From contig NZ_LT707065.1 of the NCBI RefSeq assembly GCF_900156745.1, forward strand, positions 930,001-994,000: a stretch of 64,000 nucleotides of DNA. The letters run 5' to 3'. Both the position numbers and the translations under genes were made by a program. Below, one piece after another: positions 28,736-38,104 of the stretch (its first letter is position 1; each line of letters opens with the position of its first letter). The DNA is from Achromobacter sp. MFA1 R4 (GTDB taxonomy: Bacteria; Pseudomonadota; Gammaproteobacteria; Burkholderiales; Burkholderiaceae_B). The notes below the pieces were generated by a model. That model ran no database searches. It was not told where the DNA came from and worked only from the letters and a program-made list of their open reading frames with translations.

Positions 28736-28876
28736 GCGCGGCTGTCCGGCGGCCCGATACGGCCGACCGGGCCCTGCGCAATTGAAACAACCCTGGTCCT
28801 GCCTTGTAACTTTGCGATACATTGCAGGGCTTTGACGGAAACGGCGCCTCGCCGCGCCGGGTTTCCCGCCTTCCCC

Positions 28877-29770
28877 ATGATGTCAATGCGCCTGCCTGTA
28901 TCCTGTTCGTCAATCCTTCGCCTTATCACCAGTTTGCTGCTCCTTGCCGGGCTGTCTGCCTGCGCGGTCAATACCAATTCCCGCGGCAACTTCGTCTATG
29001 GCGTGGATACCGCCGCCCTGTTTGGCACCGAGATCAGTCAGTTTCCCTTGCAGGACGGGGGGACCGGCACGCTGCGCCGCGAGGGCAAGAACTTCTCGGT
29101 GAAGCTATCGGGCAACCAGCGGGTGGTGCCCTTGAACAACGTGGAGTCCGCACGGATCGCACGCACAGAAAACGTGGGGCCGCGCACCGTGGTCGTCATC
29201 GAAACGCAGCGCCGCAACTGCGACTACCGCTATACGGTGCTGGCCATCGAAGGCTCCGACGTGCTGTCGTGGGACCTGGGCAATTGCCGGGACCGGCCGG
29301 CGGTGCTGGTCCAGGACGACCGCAGCGCCATGACCCTGGACTTTCCCAAGGGCGCCAGGATCGAACGGTTCATCTACACGCAAGACGGCCGGATGCGCCG
29401 GGGCGATGTGAAGACGGTCGCGGGCATGAATCCGCGCGCCAAGCCGTTCGCCGATGAATCGCTGTACCCGCCCGGGTATCAGGAGTCGTTGCGCCTGTAT
29501 GGGGTCTACCCGCCGCCCCCGGCGCCGGCCGCTCGCTCCGGCAGGTCGGGCCGCAGCGCCTCGCCCGATACGGTGCAGACCCGGGCGTCCGGCGGCAGTG
29601 CATCCGGTGGTCGCGCTGTTGCGCCGCCACCGCAGCGCGCACCCGCGAGCGGCGCGCCCACTGCGGCGGCCGGCAGCTCGCCACGCACGGGCGCGGCATC
29701 GCGCGCGCCGGCCAAGCTGGACCTGCCCGACGAGGAAATCACCTCGACGCGTCTGGACCTGAGGGATTGA
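28877..29770 (+). CDS. Lipoprotein of unknown function with Ser/Ala/Pro-rich tail
   Basis: About 297 residues from MMSMRLP (ATG at 28877; 28880 and 28886 are alternatives). A lipoprotein signal ends in the lipobox LSAC. The next 175 residues form a beta-rich domain (TLRREGKNFSVKLSGNQR, RRNCDYRYTVLAIEG) with no recognised family; a Pro stretch (YPPPPAPAARSG) and a low-complexity Ser/Arg/Ala tail follow. Its stop overlaps the TTG start of the next gene, a multi-pass membrane protein, so the two are probably translated together and may interact. Function unknown. Confidence 0.75.
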   Translation: MMSMRLPVSCSSILRLITSLLLLAGLSACAVNTNSRGNFVYGVDTAALFGTEISQFPLQDGGTGTLRREGKNFSVKLSGNQRVVPLNNVESARIARTENVGPRTVVVIETQRRNCDYRYTVLAIEGSDVLSWDLGNCRDRPAVLVQDDRSAMTLDFPKGARIERFIYTQDGRMRRGDVKTVAGMNPRAKPFADESLYPPGYQESLRLYGVYPPPPAPAARSGRSGRSASPDTVQTRASGGSASGGRAVAPPPQRAPASGAPTAAAGSSPRTGAASRAPAKLDLPDEEITSTRLDLRD

Positions 29771-31380
29771 CCGTGCGGCAAGCCCAGATTCGCCAGATCC
29801 TTTTCCTGATCGTGCTGACGGTCATCTACCTCGCTTTCGAACTCGGCTTCAATGCCCGCCTGCTCGATGTGGTGGGCAGCCGCGCCACGCCGCACGATAT
29901 CGAAGAACTGGAGTTCTTCGGCCGAACCCTGTCCGGCATCGCCGCCGCGCTGGTGGTGCTGCAGCTGATGTGGACCCGTCGGCTCGCCACGGGCGGCCGC
30001 CCCTCCACCCTGAAGATCGCCGTCGCTTGTGTCGTGACGGCGCTCCTTGTCTTCAGCGCCATCAAGCTGCTGGTGAACGTGCTCGTCGATACACGCGATG
30101 GCGAGTTCCGCCGCATCGCCACCAACGCCGGCTTGCTGCAACGGTCGCTGGTGCAGGGCGACCTGCAACTGGACGGGCTGGTGGACGACGACGACGTCTA
30201 CGCGCGCCCCGAGGGCAAGGCGTTCCTGGCCGTGTTCCAGGTGCTGCTGTCCAACATCGACAACCTGGACGAAAAAGTCGAACCGAAGAAGCGGCAGGTC
30301 ATCCGCACCGATCTGCAGCGCCAGATGAAGACGTTTACCTTCGATGGCCGCGAAGTCCGCATGACAGCCCCTGGCATACGCGGCTATCACCAGGTCTACA
30401 CCAGCGTGATGGGTTCCGTGGCCGAGCGTTGGAAGAAGTATGCGGGTGTGCCGGTGGCGTCGGACATTGGCCTGGCGCGCGAACAGGATCGCGCCTGGGG
30501 CGACTACCGCCGCAGCCTGTCGCGCCGCGGCTGGACGCCCGACAACGTGCCGGCGCGCTACAAGGGCCGCGTGGTGCAGGACGTGCGCAAGCGCATTCCC
30601 GTGCCCGGCGACTGGCAACCGCATGACCGCGCCACCTTCAATGAGGCGGTGGCGCAGCAGTACTGGAGGACCATGCGCAGCCGTACGGTGCATGTCGAGG
30701 GCGACGCCATCCCGCCCGGCCTGGCGTACGAAGACTTCGTCGCGCGCCCCGGCGTCCAGAAGCTGCTGCGCCAGGCCTTGATGGTGCCAGCCACGATGAA
30801 CGTTGCGCCCAACTACACGGATGTGGCCGGCTTCAAGCGGCTTTACGAAGGCATGCTGGACCGGGCCGTGGACGAAGCCCTGCCGCGCTTTTCCGCCAGC
30901 AGCGCGGACTTCGGGCGCGGCGGACTGCACGACAAGCTGGGGGAGGACGCCGCGCGCGCGGCGATCGTGCCGCCGGTCGCGCTGCTGTGTTCGCTATTGG
31001 GCGCGGTGGGCCACTTCGCCAAGCTGCTCTACCTGATCGCCAAGCTCGTCGTCTGGCTGCGCACGCCGGCGGGCCAGCAGCCGGGGCGCACCGCCACGCG
31101 CGCGGCGGGCCTGGCGCTGGTGTTGACGCTGGCCTGCGTCTGGACGGCGTTCTCCTTCATGCAGAACGGCGTGACGCGAAGCGAACTCTTCCAGCAGATG
31201 TCGCGCGTGGAAGGCGGCAGCCAAGACGAGTCCATCGGCCAGGCGCTGCGGCGGCGCGTGCTGGCCAACGTAGCCCATGTGGTCGTGGTGGGGCAGGCCT
31301 ACACCTACCCCTTCAACGAGGCCGTGCGTACGCGCGTGCTGGGTGGCATCAAATACGGGTATCACGGCGATGCGGGCTAG
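29767..31380 (+). CDS. Multi-pass membrane protein of unknown function
   Basis: The 537-residue protein starts at TTG (29767), overlapping the lipoprotein stop; GTG at 29773 is an alternative. Membrane segments lie near 8-27, 50-67, 83-105, then, after a soluble domain of about 260 residues rich in Arg/Lys and Asp/Glu, near 395-425 (PPVALLCSLLGAVGHFAKLL) and 437-460. No catalytic motif or known family is recognised. The layout, a large soluble domain between membrane bundles with a coupled lipoprotein, suggests an envelope complex (inference). Confidence 0.72.
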   Translation: MTVRQAQIRQILFLIVLTVIYLAFELGFNARLLDVVGSRATPHDIEELEFFGRTLSGIAAALVVLQLMWTRRLATGGRPSTLKIAVACVVTALLVFSAIKLLVNVLVDTRDGEFRRIATNAGLLQRSLVQGDLQLDGLVDDDDVYARPEGKAFLAVFQVLLSNIDNLDEKVEPKKRQVIRTDLQRQMKTFTFDGREVRMTAPGIRGYHQVYTSVMGSVAERWKKYAGVPVASDIGLAREQDRAWGDYRRSLSRRGWTPDNVPARYKGRVVQDVRKRIPVPGDWQPHDRATFNEAVAQQYWRTMRSRTVHVEGDAIPPGLAYEDFVARPGVQKLLRQALMVPATMNVAPNYTDVAGFKRLYEGMLDRAVDEALPRFSASSADFGRGGLHDKLGEDAARAAIVPPVALLCSLLGAVGHFAKLLYLIAKLVVWLRTPAGQQPGRTATRAAGLALVLTLACVWTAFSFMQNGVTRSELFQQMSRVEGGSQDESIGQALRRRVLANVAHVVVVGQAYTYPFNEAVRTRVLGGIKYGYHGDAG

Positions 31381-31425
31381 TGCGCAATACCGCCGCGCTG
31401 ACGCATCAGCCAGAAACTGCGCGCC

Positions 31426-31779
31426 CTAGGGTGAAACCACCTCCAGCGCGTTGACGTAGACGTAGCGGCCGGCGCGACCCACGTCGATCTCGCCGGTAAT
31501 ACGAACGGTGGTGCTGGGTTCCACGCGCTGGCCCCGGAAGACCCGGTCCGGAATCTCGACGCGCATGCTGCCGCTTTTATCGCGAAAGGTGAAGTACTCC
31601 TCGCGCAAGTGTTCGATAACGTTTCCGGTCAACGTGACATACGTGCCCACACGCAGATTGCCGGCGGCTTGCGTCACCGTGGTATGGGACCCGGATTTGC
31701 TGGGCCCTGAAAACTGTGCAAGCGCGGACGCCGAAAATGCGACCGACAAGACCATCGCGGAAATAAGCCTGGCGTACAT
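31426..31779 (-). CDS. Periplasmic OB-fold stress protein (YgiW/BOF family)
   Basis: The 117-residue protein has a signal peptide ending SALA and an OB-fold of the bacterial BOF type: VGTYVTLTGNVIEHLREEYFTFRDKSGSMRVEI in the first half, then TVRITGEIDVGRAGRYVYVNALEVV. These match YgiW/YdeI, small periplasmic proteins linked to tolerance of cationic peptides, peroxide and metals. A strong AAGGAG lies upstream of the ATG. It appears monocistronic and converges on the preceding membrane protein gene. Confidence 0.88.
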   Translation of the reverse strand: MYARLISAMVLSVAFSASALAQFSGPSKSGSHTTVTQAAGNLRVGTYVTLTGNVIEHLREEYFTFRDKSGSMRVEIPDRVFRGQRVEPSTTVRITGEIDVGRAGRYVYVNALEVVSP

Positions 31780-31970
31780 GACATTCTCCTTGTTTGCATT
31801 GGCATAGACCCAAGACTCTCAAGACATCGCAATCATTCACACCACGGCTATCCGGCAGACGCGCCGCGTTGGCGCCGTGAACATCGCCGCCTGCAGCCCT
31901 ATGCGCAGCGGGTCGTGGGCATCCCTTTCAGCATGAAGGCGGACAAACTGGCTTCACGCTGCCGGGCGCA
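31780..31970. other. Intergenic region, BOF protein to IclR gene
   Basis: These 191 bases must hold the leftward promoter of the BOF gene and the 3' region of the IclR gene. Nothing else recognisable was seen. Confidence 0.4.
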
Positions 31971-32699
31971 TCACCCCACTTTACCGCTTAGGCGTCTCGC
32001 CGCCTGCAAGACCGCCTCAAGGTGCGCATGCCGATGCCGATGCACCGGCGCGGTCAGCGTCACCGCAGCGGCGACGCTCCCATCCGCCAGGAATACCGGC
32101 GCGGAAATGCCCGCCACTTCCGCCAGGCGATCCCCGACGGCGACGATGTAGCCATCGGCGCGGATACGGGCGTACAAGGCCTGGTCGCCCCCCGGGGCGA
32201 CACCCAGCACCGGGTCGAACGCGGTCAGCACCCGCCCCCCCGTTCCCCGGTCCAGTGGCAGCAGGTCGCCGGCGCGGATGTGGTCGCGCACCGGGTGCGG
32301 AGAATCCACGCGGTACAGGCATAGCCGCGCATCGCCCTGGCGCACGTGATAGGCGGCGCTTTCGCCGGTTGCCGCAACCAGGTCGCGCAGCACCGGCATC
32401 ACGATGCGCTCCAGAGAGAAAGACGCGGCGTATAGCCCGTGCAGGCGCGCGATCTCGGGGCCCAGCGCAAAGCGGCCGTCCTCGAGCCGCTGCACCCAGC
32501 CAGCATGCATCAATGACGCCAGCAGCCGCAGCACCGTGCTTTTGTACAACTGGGTGCGCTCGGCAAGCTCAATCAGGGAAAGCGAGGCGTCCCCCTCGCC
32601 AAACACCGACATCAGGCTCAACGCCCGATCCACCGCGGCCACGCCGCCCTCTGCGGCATCGCGGTCGGCCAATGATTCCGTCGCGGCTTTACGCGGCAT
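31971..32699 (-). CDS. IclR-family transcriptional regulator
   Basis: The 242-residue regulator starts at MPRKAATES (32699). The winged HTH covers about 20-80 (LSLIELAERTQLYKSTVLRLLASL) and the effector domain 90-240 (LERIVMPVLRDLVAATGESAAYHV, GTGGRVLTAF, VGDRLAEVAGISAPVF, in parts). It is divergent from the HMG-CoA lyase-like operon, and a perfect TTATAGAA-N5-TTCTATAA palindrome lies between them. A 26-bp stretch coding LERIVMPVL is duplicated as a fragment at 24365-24390. An upstream in-frame extension runs through the operator and is rejected. Confidence 0.9.
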   Translation of the reverse strand: MPRKAATESLADRDAAEGGVAAVDRALSLMSVFGEGDASLSLIELAERTQLYKSTVLRLLASLMHAGWVQRLEDGRFALGPEIARLHGLYAASFSLERIVMPVLRDLVAATGESAAYHVRQGDARLCLYRVDSPHPVRDHIRAGDLLPLDRGTGGRVLTAFDPVLGVAPGGDQALYARIRADGYIVAVGDRLAEVAGISAPVFLADGSVAAAVTLTAPVHRHRHAHLEAVLQAARRLSGKVG

Positions 32700-32783
32700 G
32701 GCGGCTCCTGCATTCCATCTATTAGAACGTTGCATTGTAGGCGGCGCTTGACAACCGCTTTGCGCCTGCTGCATCATTTCAAC

Positions 32784-32804
32784 TTATAGAACTTCATTCT
32801 ATAA
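32784..32804. promoter_or_regulatory. IclR operator of the lyase/CoA-transferase operon
   Basis: TTATAGAA-CTTCA-TTCTATAA is a perfect 8-5-8 inverted repeat, 29 bases before the lyase start and 84 before the IclR start. Further partial half-sites (TAGAAC) occur at 32720-32726 and 32806-32812. It is the obvious binding site for the divergent IclR protein. Confidence 0.75.
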
Positions 32805-32833
32805 GATAGAACATATCATACGGAGACACGCCC

Positions 32834-33760
32834 ATGCCACCCCGCCCTTTCGTTCTCATCAGTGAAGTGGGTCCGCGCGACGGTCTGCAGTCGGTCAAGG
32901 CCACGATGCCGACCGAGGCGAAGTGCCGCTGGATCGACGCGCTGGTGGCCGCGGGCGTGCGCGAAATCGAAGTGGCCTCGTTCGTGCCGCCCAGACTGTT
33001 GCCGCAGATGGCGGACGCCGCCGACGTCGTGCGCCATGCCTTGACCCATCCCGGCCTGACTGTCATGGCCCTGGTGCCCAACCTGCGCGGCGCCCAGGCC
33101 GCATTGAACGCGGGCGTGCACAAGCTGACCATGCCCGTGTCCGCCAGCCGCGCCCATTCGCTCGCGAACGTGCGCAAGACGCCGGAAGAGATGGTCGAGG
33201 AAGTCCGCGCCATCGCCCGGCTGCGCGACGAGATGGCGCCGAGCGTCAAACTGGAGGCGGGCATTTCGACCGCCTTCGGCTGCACGCTGCAGGGTGACGT
33301 TGCCGAGGACGACGTGATCCGCCTGGCGGTGCAATGCATCGCCGCCGGCGCCGATGAGTCCGGCCTGTCCGATACGGTGGGTTACGCCAACCCCGCCCAG
33401 GTGCGCCAGCGCTTTCGCCGCCTGCGCGAGGAATTGGGCGAGCACGCCGGCGCGGCCCATCTGCACAACACGCGAGGACTGGGACTGGCCAATTGCCTGG
33501 CGGCTTACGACGAAGGCGTGCGCACTTTCGACAGTTCGCTGGGCGGGCTGGGCGGATGCCCTTACGCGCCCGGCGCTTCGGGCAACGTGGTCACCGAAGA
33601 CCTCGTCTTCATGTTCGAGGCCATGGCCATCGACACCGGCATCGACCTGAAGGCCCTGTTTGCCGCGCGAGCGCCGCTGGCGGCCGGCCTGCCCGGCGAA
33701 CCGCTCTACGGCATGACGCCGGACGCGGGCCTGCCCCGGAATTTCGCGCCCGCGCACTGA
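32834..33760 (+). CDS. HMG-CoA lyase-family enzyme
   Basis: The 308-residue TIM-barrel aldolase of the HMG-CoA lyase family has the signatures EVGPRDGLQ, metal ligands HLHNTRGLG and the catalytic-Cys loop GLGGCPYAPGASGN. HMG-CoA lyase (MvaB) cleaves 3-hydroxy-3-methylglutaryl-CoA to acetoacetate and acetyl-CoA; homologues beside CoA transferases act on other beta-hydroxyacyl-CoAs such as citramalyl-CoA-like compounds. GGAGACACGCCC precedes the ATG. It is the first gene of a six-gene co-directional block, 12 bases before the CoA transferase gene. The substrate remains open, so no gene symbol is given. Confidence 0.92.
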   Translation: MPPRPFVLISEVGPRDGLQSVKATMPTEAKCRWIDALVAAGVREIEVASFVPPRLLPQMADAADVVRHALTHPGLTVMALVPNLRGAQAALNAGVHKLTMPVSASRAHSLANVRKTPEEMVEEVRAIARLRDEMAPSVKLEAGISTAFGCTLQGDVAEDDVIRLAVQCIAAGADESGLSDTVGYANPAQVRQRFRRLREELGEHAGAAHLHNTRGLGLANCLAAYDEGVRTFDSSLGGLGGCPYAPGASGNVVTEDLVFMFEAMAIDTGIDLKALFAARAPLAAGLPGEPLYGMTPDAGLPRNFAPAH

Positions 33761-33772
33761 ACCAGGACATCC

Positions 33773-34969
33773 ATGACCAGCCACACACCCACCCGCCTGC
33801 CCTACGAGGGCGTGCGCGTCATCGAATTCACCCACATGGTGATGGGGCCGACCTGCGGCATGATCCTGGGCGACCTGGGCGCCGAAGTGATCAAGGTGGA
33901 ACCCCCTGGCGGCGACAGCACGCGGCGGCTGCTCGGTTCCGGCGCAGGCTTCTTCCCCATGTTCAACCGGAACAAGAAGAGCATCGTCCTGGACCTCAAG
34001 CACGCCGAAGGCCGCGAGGCGGCCAGGCGCCTGATCGCGTCGGCCGACATCGTCAGCGAAAACTTCAAGCCTGGCGTCATGGCCAAGCTGGGCCTGGACT
34101 ACGCCTCGCTGCGGCAGGAGCATCCCCGCCTCATCTACGTCAGCCACAAAGGCTTCCTGCCCGGCCCCTACGAACAGCGCACCGCCCTGGACGAAGTGGT
34201 GCAGATGATGGGCGGCCTGGCCTACATGACGGGACGCGCCGGCGATCCCCTGCGCGCTGGCTCCAGCGTCAACGACATCATGGGCGGCATGTTCGGCGCC
34301 ATCGGCGCGATGGCCGCGCTGGCCCGGCGCGAAAGCACCGGCACGGGCGGCGAGGTGCAGGCGTCGCTCTTCGAGAACAACGTCTTCCTGGTCGGCCAGC
34401 ACATGATGCAGTACGCAATGACGGGCCGCGCCCCTGCCCCCATGCCCAGCCGCATTTCCGCGTGGGCGGTCTACGACGTCTTTACCGTGAAGAACGGAGA
34501 GCAGATCTTCCTGGCCGTAGTGAGCGACAAGCAGTGGACGATCTATTGCGACGCCCTGGGCCTGTCGGATCTGCACGGCGATCCGCGCCTGCAAACCAAC
34601 AATGACCGCGTGCAGGCGCGCGACTGGCTCATGCCGATCCTGCGCAGCCGCATGGCCGAATACAGCGCCGCATCGCTGGCCGAAGTGTTCGAACGCGAGG
34701 GGCTGCCCTATGCCCCCATCACGAAGCCTGAAGACCTGTTCGACGATCCCCATCTGGCGAGCACCGGCGGCCTGGCGCCGATCTCGCTGGGCGACGGGCG
34801 CACGTCCAAAGTACCGCTGGCGCCCTTCACGCTCGATGGAGAGCAGCCCGGCATCCGGCTCCAGCCGCCCGCGGCCGGCCAACACACCGACGCGCTGCTG
34901 ATGGGCGTCGGCTACAGCGAACAAGAGATAGAGGCCCTGAAAGCCCAACACATAGCCCAAGGAGACTGA
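33773..34969 (+). CDS. CaiB/BaiF-family (class III) CoA transferase
   Basis: The 398-residue protein has the family N-terminal signature YEGVRVIEFTHMVMGPTCGMILGDLGAEVIK (in parts), VEPPGGD, NRNKKSIVLDL and the likely catalytic Asp in SSVNDIMGGM. Class III transferases move CoA from a donor such as succinyl-CoA to a carboxylic acid. Directly after the lyase gene, it should make the CoA ester that the lyase cleaves. It ends 3 bases before the next gene's ATG, so the operon is tight. Confidence 0.94.
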   Translation: MTSHTPTRLPYEGVRVIEFTHMVMGPTCGMILGDLGAEVIKVEPPGGDSTRRLLGSGAGFFPMFNRNKKSIVLDLKHAEGREAARRLIASADIVSENFKPGVMAKLGLDYASLRQEHPRLIYVSHKGFLPGPYEQRTALDEVVQMMGGLAYMTGRAGDPLRAGSSVNDIMGGMFGAIGAMAALARRESTGTGGEVQASLFENNVFLVGQHMMQYAMTGRAPAPMPSRISAWAVYDVFTVKNGEQIFLAVVSDKQWTIYCDALGLSDLHGDPRLQTNNDRVQARDWLMPILRSRMAEYSAASLAEVFEREGLPYAPITKPEDLFDDPHLASTGGLAPISLGDGRTSKVPLAPFTLDGEQPGIRLQPPAAGQHTDALLMGVGYSEQEIEALKAQHIAQGD

Positions 34970-34972
34970 CCC

Positions 34973-35953
34973 ATGTTCACCCTCACCCGCCGCGCATTCG
35001 TCGGCGCCGCGCTGTGCGCGGCGGCCTTGCCCCTGCGCGCCGCCAATGCCTATCCCAATGGTCGCCCGGTGCGGCTCATCGTTCCCTACACGCCCGGTGG
35101 CGGCACCGACACGGTCGCGCGCGCCATCGCCGCCAAGACCACTTCGGTGGCAGGCTGGTCGGTCGTGGTCGAAAACCGCCCCGGCGCCAGCGGCAATATC
35201 GGCCTGGATCTGGTCGCCAAGTCCAAGCCGGACGGCCTGACGCTGGCCCTGGGCCAGACCGCGAACCTGGCCATCAACCCCGCGCTGATGCCGAACGTGC
35301 CGTTCGACCCCGCCAAGGATTTTTCGCCCGTGGTCCTGGTGGCCTCGCTGCCGGTCATGCTGGTCGTCAAGGCGGATGCGCGGTGGAAGACGCTGGCCGA
35401 CCTGGTGCGCGATGCCAAGGCTGCGCCCGGCGAGCTCAAGCAGGCCCTGGCGGGCTCGGGAACCGTGGGCCATATGGCAGGCGAACTGCTTGCCTACCAG
35501 GCCGGTTTCAAGGTGCTCAATGTGCCGTATCGCGGGGCGGCGCCTGCCCTGAACGATCTGCTCGGCGGCAACACCGACTACATGTTCGCCACGCCCCAGG
35601 CCGCCCAGGAAATGCTCAAGGGCAAACTGCTGCGCCCGCTGGCCGTCACCGCGCCGGCGCGGCTGCCGATCCTGCCCGACGTGCCCACAGTGGCCGAGTC
35701 CGGCTATGACGGCTTTGCCGCCGTGGACTGGAAGGCGGTGGTCGCGCCCGCGGGCACGCCCCCCGCCGTCATCGACAGCATCAATGCCGCGCTGGTCAAG
35801 GTGCTGGCGGACCCGGCCACCGTGGCGATGTTCACGGCCGAAGGCAGCACGACGCTCGGCGGCGCGCCCGATGCGGCCGTGCGCTATATCCAGGAAGAAC
35901 AGCAGAAATGGGCGCGGCTGATTCGCGAGGCCGGCATCCAGACGGCCACCTGA
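34973..35953 (+). CDS. Bug/TctC-family substrate-binding protein
   Basis: The 326-residue exported protein has a signal peptide through GAALCAAALPLRAANA and the Bug signatures PVRLIVPYTPGGGTDTVAR, VVVENRPGASGNIGLDLV, NVPYRGAAPALNDLLGG and the C-terminal APAGTPPAVIDSINAAL (written in parts). AAGGAGACTGACCC precedes the ATG. It binds the carboxylic acid degraded by the lyase/transferase pair, and is followed by a second Bug gene, which is unusual within one operon. Confidence 0.95.
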   Translation: MFTLTRRAFVGAALCAAALPLRAANAYPNGRPVRLIVPYTPGGGTDTVARAIAAKTTSVAGWSVVVENRPGASGNIGLDLVAKSKPDGLTLALGQTANLAINPALMPNVPFDPAKDFSPVVLVASLPVMLVVKADARWKTLADLVRDAKAAPGELKQALAGSGTVGHMAGELLAYQAGFKVLNVPYRGAAPALNDLLGGNTDYMFATPQAAQEMLKGKLLRPLAVTAPARLPILPDVPTVAESGYDGFAAVDWKAVVAPAGTPPAVIDSINAALVKVLADPATVAMFTAEGSTTLGGAPDAAVRYIQEEQQKWARLIREAGIQTAT

Positions 35954-35968
35954 TGCGCTGCCGGAACC

Positions 35969-36001
<33 letters not shown>

Positions 36002-36012
36002 GAGACATACTC

Positions 36013-37011
36013 ATGCACGCAAAGCAAAACCGGCGCGGCGGCCGCGCCCTCCAACTGCTCGCCCGCCTGGCCCTGGCGGCCAGCGCCGCGGCGCCCCTGT
36101 GCGCCACCGCAGCCGACTGGCCAACAAAGCCGGTCAGACTGGTGGTGCCCTATTCCCCCGGCGGAACGACCGACTACGCGGGACGCCAGGTCGCGCAGCG
36201 GCTGTCCGAACTGACCGGCAAGACATTCATCGTCGACAACAAGACGGGCGCATCCGGCACGATCGGCACCCTGGATGTGGCGCGTTCGCCGGCCGACGGC
36301 AGCACCTTCCTGGTGACCGACACGACCTACACCATGCTGCCGTTGCTGTTCGCCAAGCTGCCCTGGGATCACCGCAGCGACCTGGTGCACGTGGCGGAGA
36401 TCATCGAAACGCCGCTGGTGCTGATCGTGCCGGCGACGTCGCCCTTCAAGACCCTGGATGCGCTGATCCGCCACGCCCAGGCCAACCCGGGCAAGCTCAA
36501 CTTTGGCTCGGGCGGACAGGCCAGTTCCACCCACCTGGCCGCCGAGGTTTTCAAGAACGAAGCCAAGGTCGCACTCACCCATATCCCCTACCGCGGCGCG
36601 GGCGCGGCATTGGCGGACGTCATGGCTGGGCAGATCGACGTGCTGATCACGGCCGCGCCCACCGCCATTCCCCCCGTGCAGGGCGGACGCGTGCGCGCGC
36701 TGGCTGTCAGCGGCGAAAGCCGCCTGGACGCCCTGCCAGAGGTGCCCACATTCGCGCAGGCCGGCCTGCCGTCCTACCAGGTGCTGAACTGGTTCGGGCT
36801 GGCTGCGCCGAAAGGCACGCCCGATGCCATCGTGCAGGAAATGAACCGGCTGGTGGGCCAGGTCATGAACGACCCCGCCATGCGCAATCAGATGAACGCA
36901 CAGGGCGCGCGCCATCGCGACATGACCGCCGCGCAGTTCGGCGAGTACGTCAACCAGCAAGTCACGCTCTGGGCCGACGTGGGCAAGCGCGTGAACATCA
37001 AGCCCGAGTGA
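36013..37011 (+). CDS. Second Bug/TctC-family substrate-binding protein
   Basis: The 332-residue protein starts MHAKQNRRG, with GGAGAC seven bases upstream. The signal peptide ends near LCATAAD. Bug signatures WPTKPVRLVVPYSPGGTTDYAGRQ, FIVDNKTGASGTIG and HIPYRGAGAALADVMAGQ are present (in parts). Translation from further upstream would add an (Asp-Asn)n stretch from the hexamer repeat and disrupt the signal peptide, so it is rejected. Two adjacent, clearly divergent Bug proteins suggest two ligands or a sensor/transport split. Confidence 0.93.
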   Translation: MHAKQNRRGGRALQLLARLALAASAAAPLCATAADWPTKPVRLVVPYSPGGTTDYAGRQVAQRLSELTGKTFIVDNKTGASGTIGTLDVARSPADGSTFLVTDTTYTMLPLLFAKLPWDHRSDLVHVAEIIETPLVLIVPATSPFKTLDALIRHAQANPGKLNFGSGGQASSTHLAAEVFKNEAKVALTHIPYRGAGAALADVMAGQIDVLITAAPTAIPPVQGGRVRALAVSGESRLDALPEVPTFAQAGLPSYQVLNWFGLAAPKGTPDAIVQEMNRLVGQVMNDPAMRNQMNAQGARHRDMTAAQFGEYVNQQVTLWADVGKRVNIKPE

Positions 37012-37015
37012 CGCC

Positions 37016-37915
37016 ATGTGGAACATGAGCTTCACTCCGCCCGCCATCATCGAGGCCACCGAGCTTTCGCGCCTGCCGGACACGCTGCGCCTGCCCAGGG
37101 CGAGCGCCTGGGCAGCGGCGAACAAGCCCGGCCACGTCGTCGACAGCTTCCTGGAAGGCCCCGTATTCGACGCGCAAGGTCGGATATACGTGACCGACAT
37201 ACCGCACGGCCGCATCCTCTGCCTGGACGGCGGCGGCGACTGGCACGTGGTCGCGCAGACCGGCGGCTGGCCCAACGGCCTGGCGCGGCACACCGACGGC
37301 AGCCTCTGGATCGCGGACTACCGTCTGGGCATCCTGCGGTGCGAACCGGACAGCGGCAGGATCGATACGGTGCTTGGCCACCGCAACAGCGAGTCGTTCA
37401 AGGGCGTGAACGATCTCGTGTTCGACAAGGCCGGCCGCCTGTACTTCACCGACCAGGGGCAGACCGGACTGCACGATCCCAGCGGCCGCGTCTACCGCTA
37501 CGATTGCGCCAACGGCCGCCTTGACCTGCTGGTCGCCAACGCCCCCAGCCCCAATGGCATCGCCCTGGACGAGCAGGCCGGCGTTCTTTACGTGGCGGTG
37601 ACACGCGCCAACCAGGTGTGGCGCGCGCCTTTGCTCGGCGACGGGTCCCTCAGCAAAATGGGCGCCTTCCAGACCTTCTTTGGCAGCAGCGGCCCGGACG
37701 GACTGGCGCTTGCTCCGCGAAGCGGCCTGCTGGTTGCGCATGCCAGCCTGGGCGGCGCCTTCCTGCTGGACGCGCGCGGGAACATTACGCATTTCCTGCG
37801 CAGCCCCGGCGGCCAGACGGTCACCAACATCGCGGTCACGCCCGACGCAAGCGCCGTCTTGATGACCGAATCCGCCTCGGGCACGCTGCTGCAGGCGCAA
37901 TTGCCGCAACCATGA
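37016..37915 (+). CDS. SMP-30/gluconolactonase-like beta-propeller protein
   Basis: The 299-residue protein has the SMP-30 propeller pattern: the metal-ligand glutamate in SFLEGPVFDAQGRIYVTDI, WPNGLARHTDGSLWIADY, the catalytic-loop FKGVNDLVFDKAGRLYFTDQ (GVNDL, with the Asn ligand) and SPNGIALDEQAGVLYVAVT (in parts). Such enzymes open sugar or aldonate lactones or hydrolyse other esters. It has no signal peptide. Only four bases separate it from the Bug gene, and it is in the same operon as the CoA transferase and lyase, which suggests the substrate is a lactone opened before CoA activation (inference). Confidence 0.88.
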   Translation: MWNMSFTPPAIIEATELSRLPDTLRLPRASAWAAANKPGHVVDSFLEGPVFDAQGRIYVTDIPHGRILCLDGGGDWHVVAQTGGWPNGLARHTDGSLWIADYRLGILRCEPDSGRIDTVLGHRNSESFKGVNDLVFDKAGRLYFTDQGQTGLHDPSGRVYRYDCANGRLDLLVANAPSPNGIALDEQAGVLYVAVTRANQVWRAPLLGDGSLSKMGAFQTFFGSSGPDGLALAPRSGLLVAHASLGGAFLLDARGNITHFLRSPGGQTVTNIAVTPDASAVLMTESASGTLLQAQLPQP

Positions 37916-38104
37916 TGCGGCGGGCATTCGCCCGCGGCATCGTGATCGCGAATCGCGGCTGCCCCCTCCAGGTTCAGCCAGCAGACAGCCGCAAGCGCAA
38001 GACGTTCGCTACACTCACGGGATCCCACGCCCTGGCCCCGTGCCGGCCCCGCGCCCCTTCGCTGGCGGCGACCGGCGGGCGGCCGAACCTGCTTGCTTCC
38101 CCCC

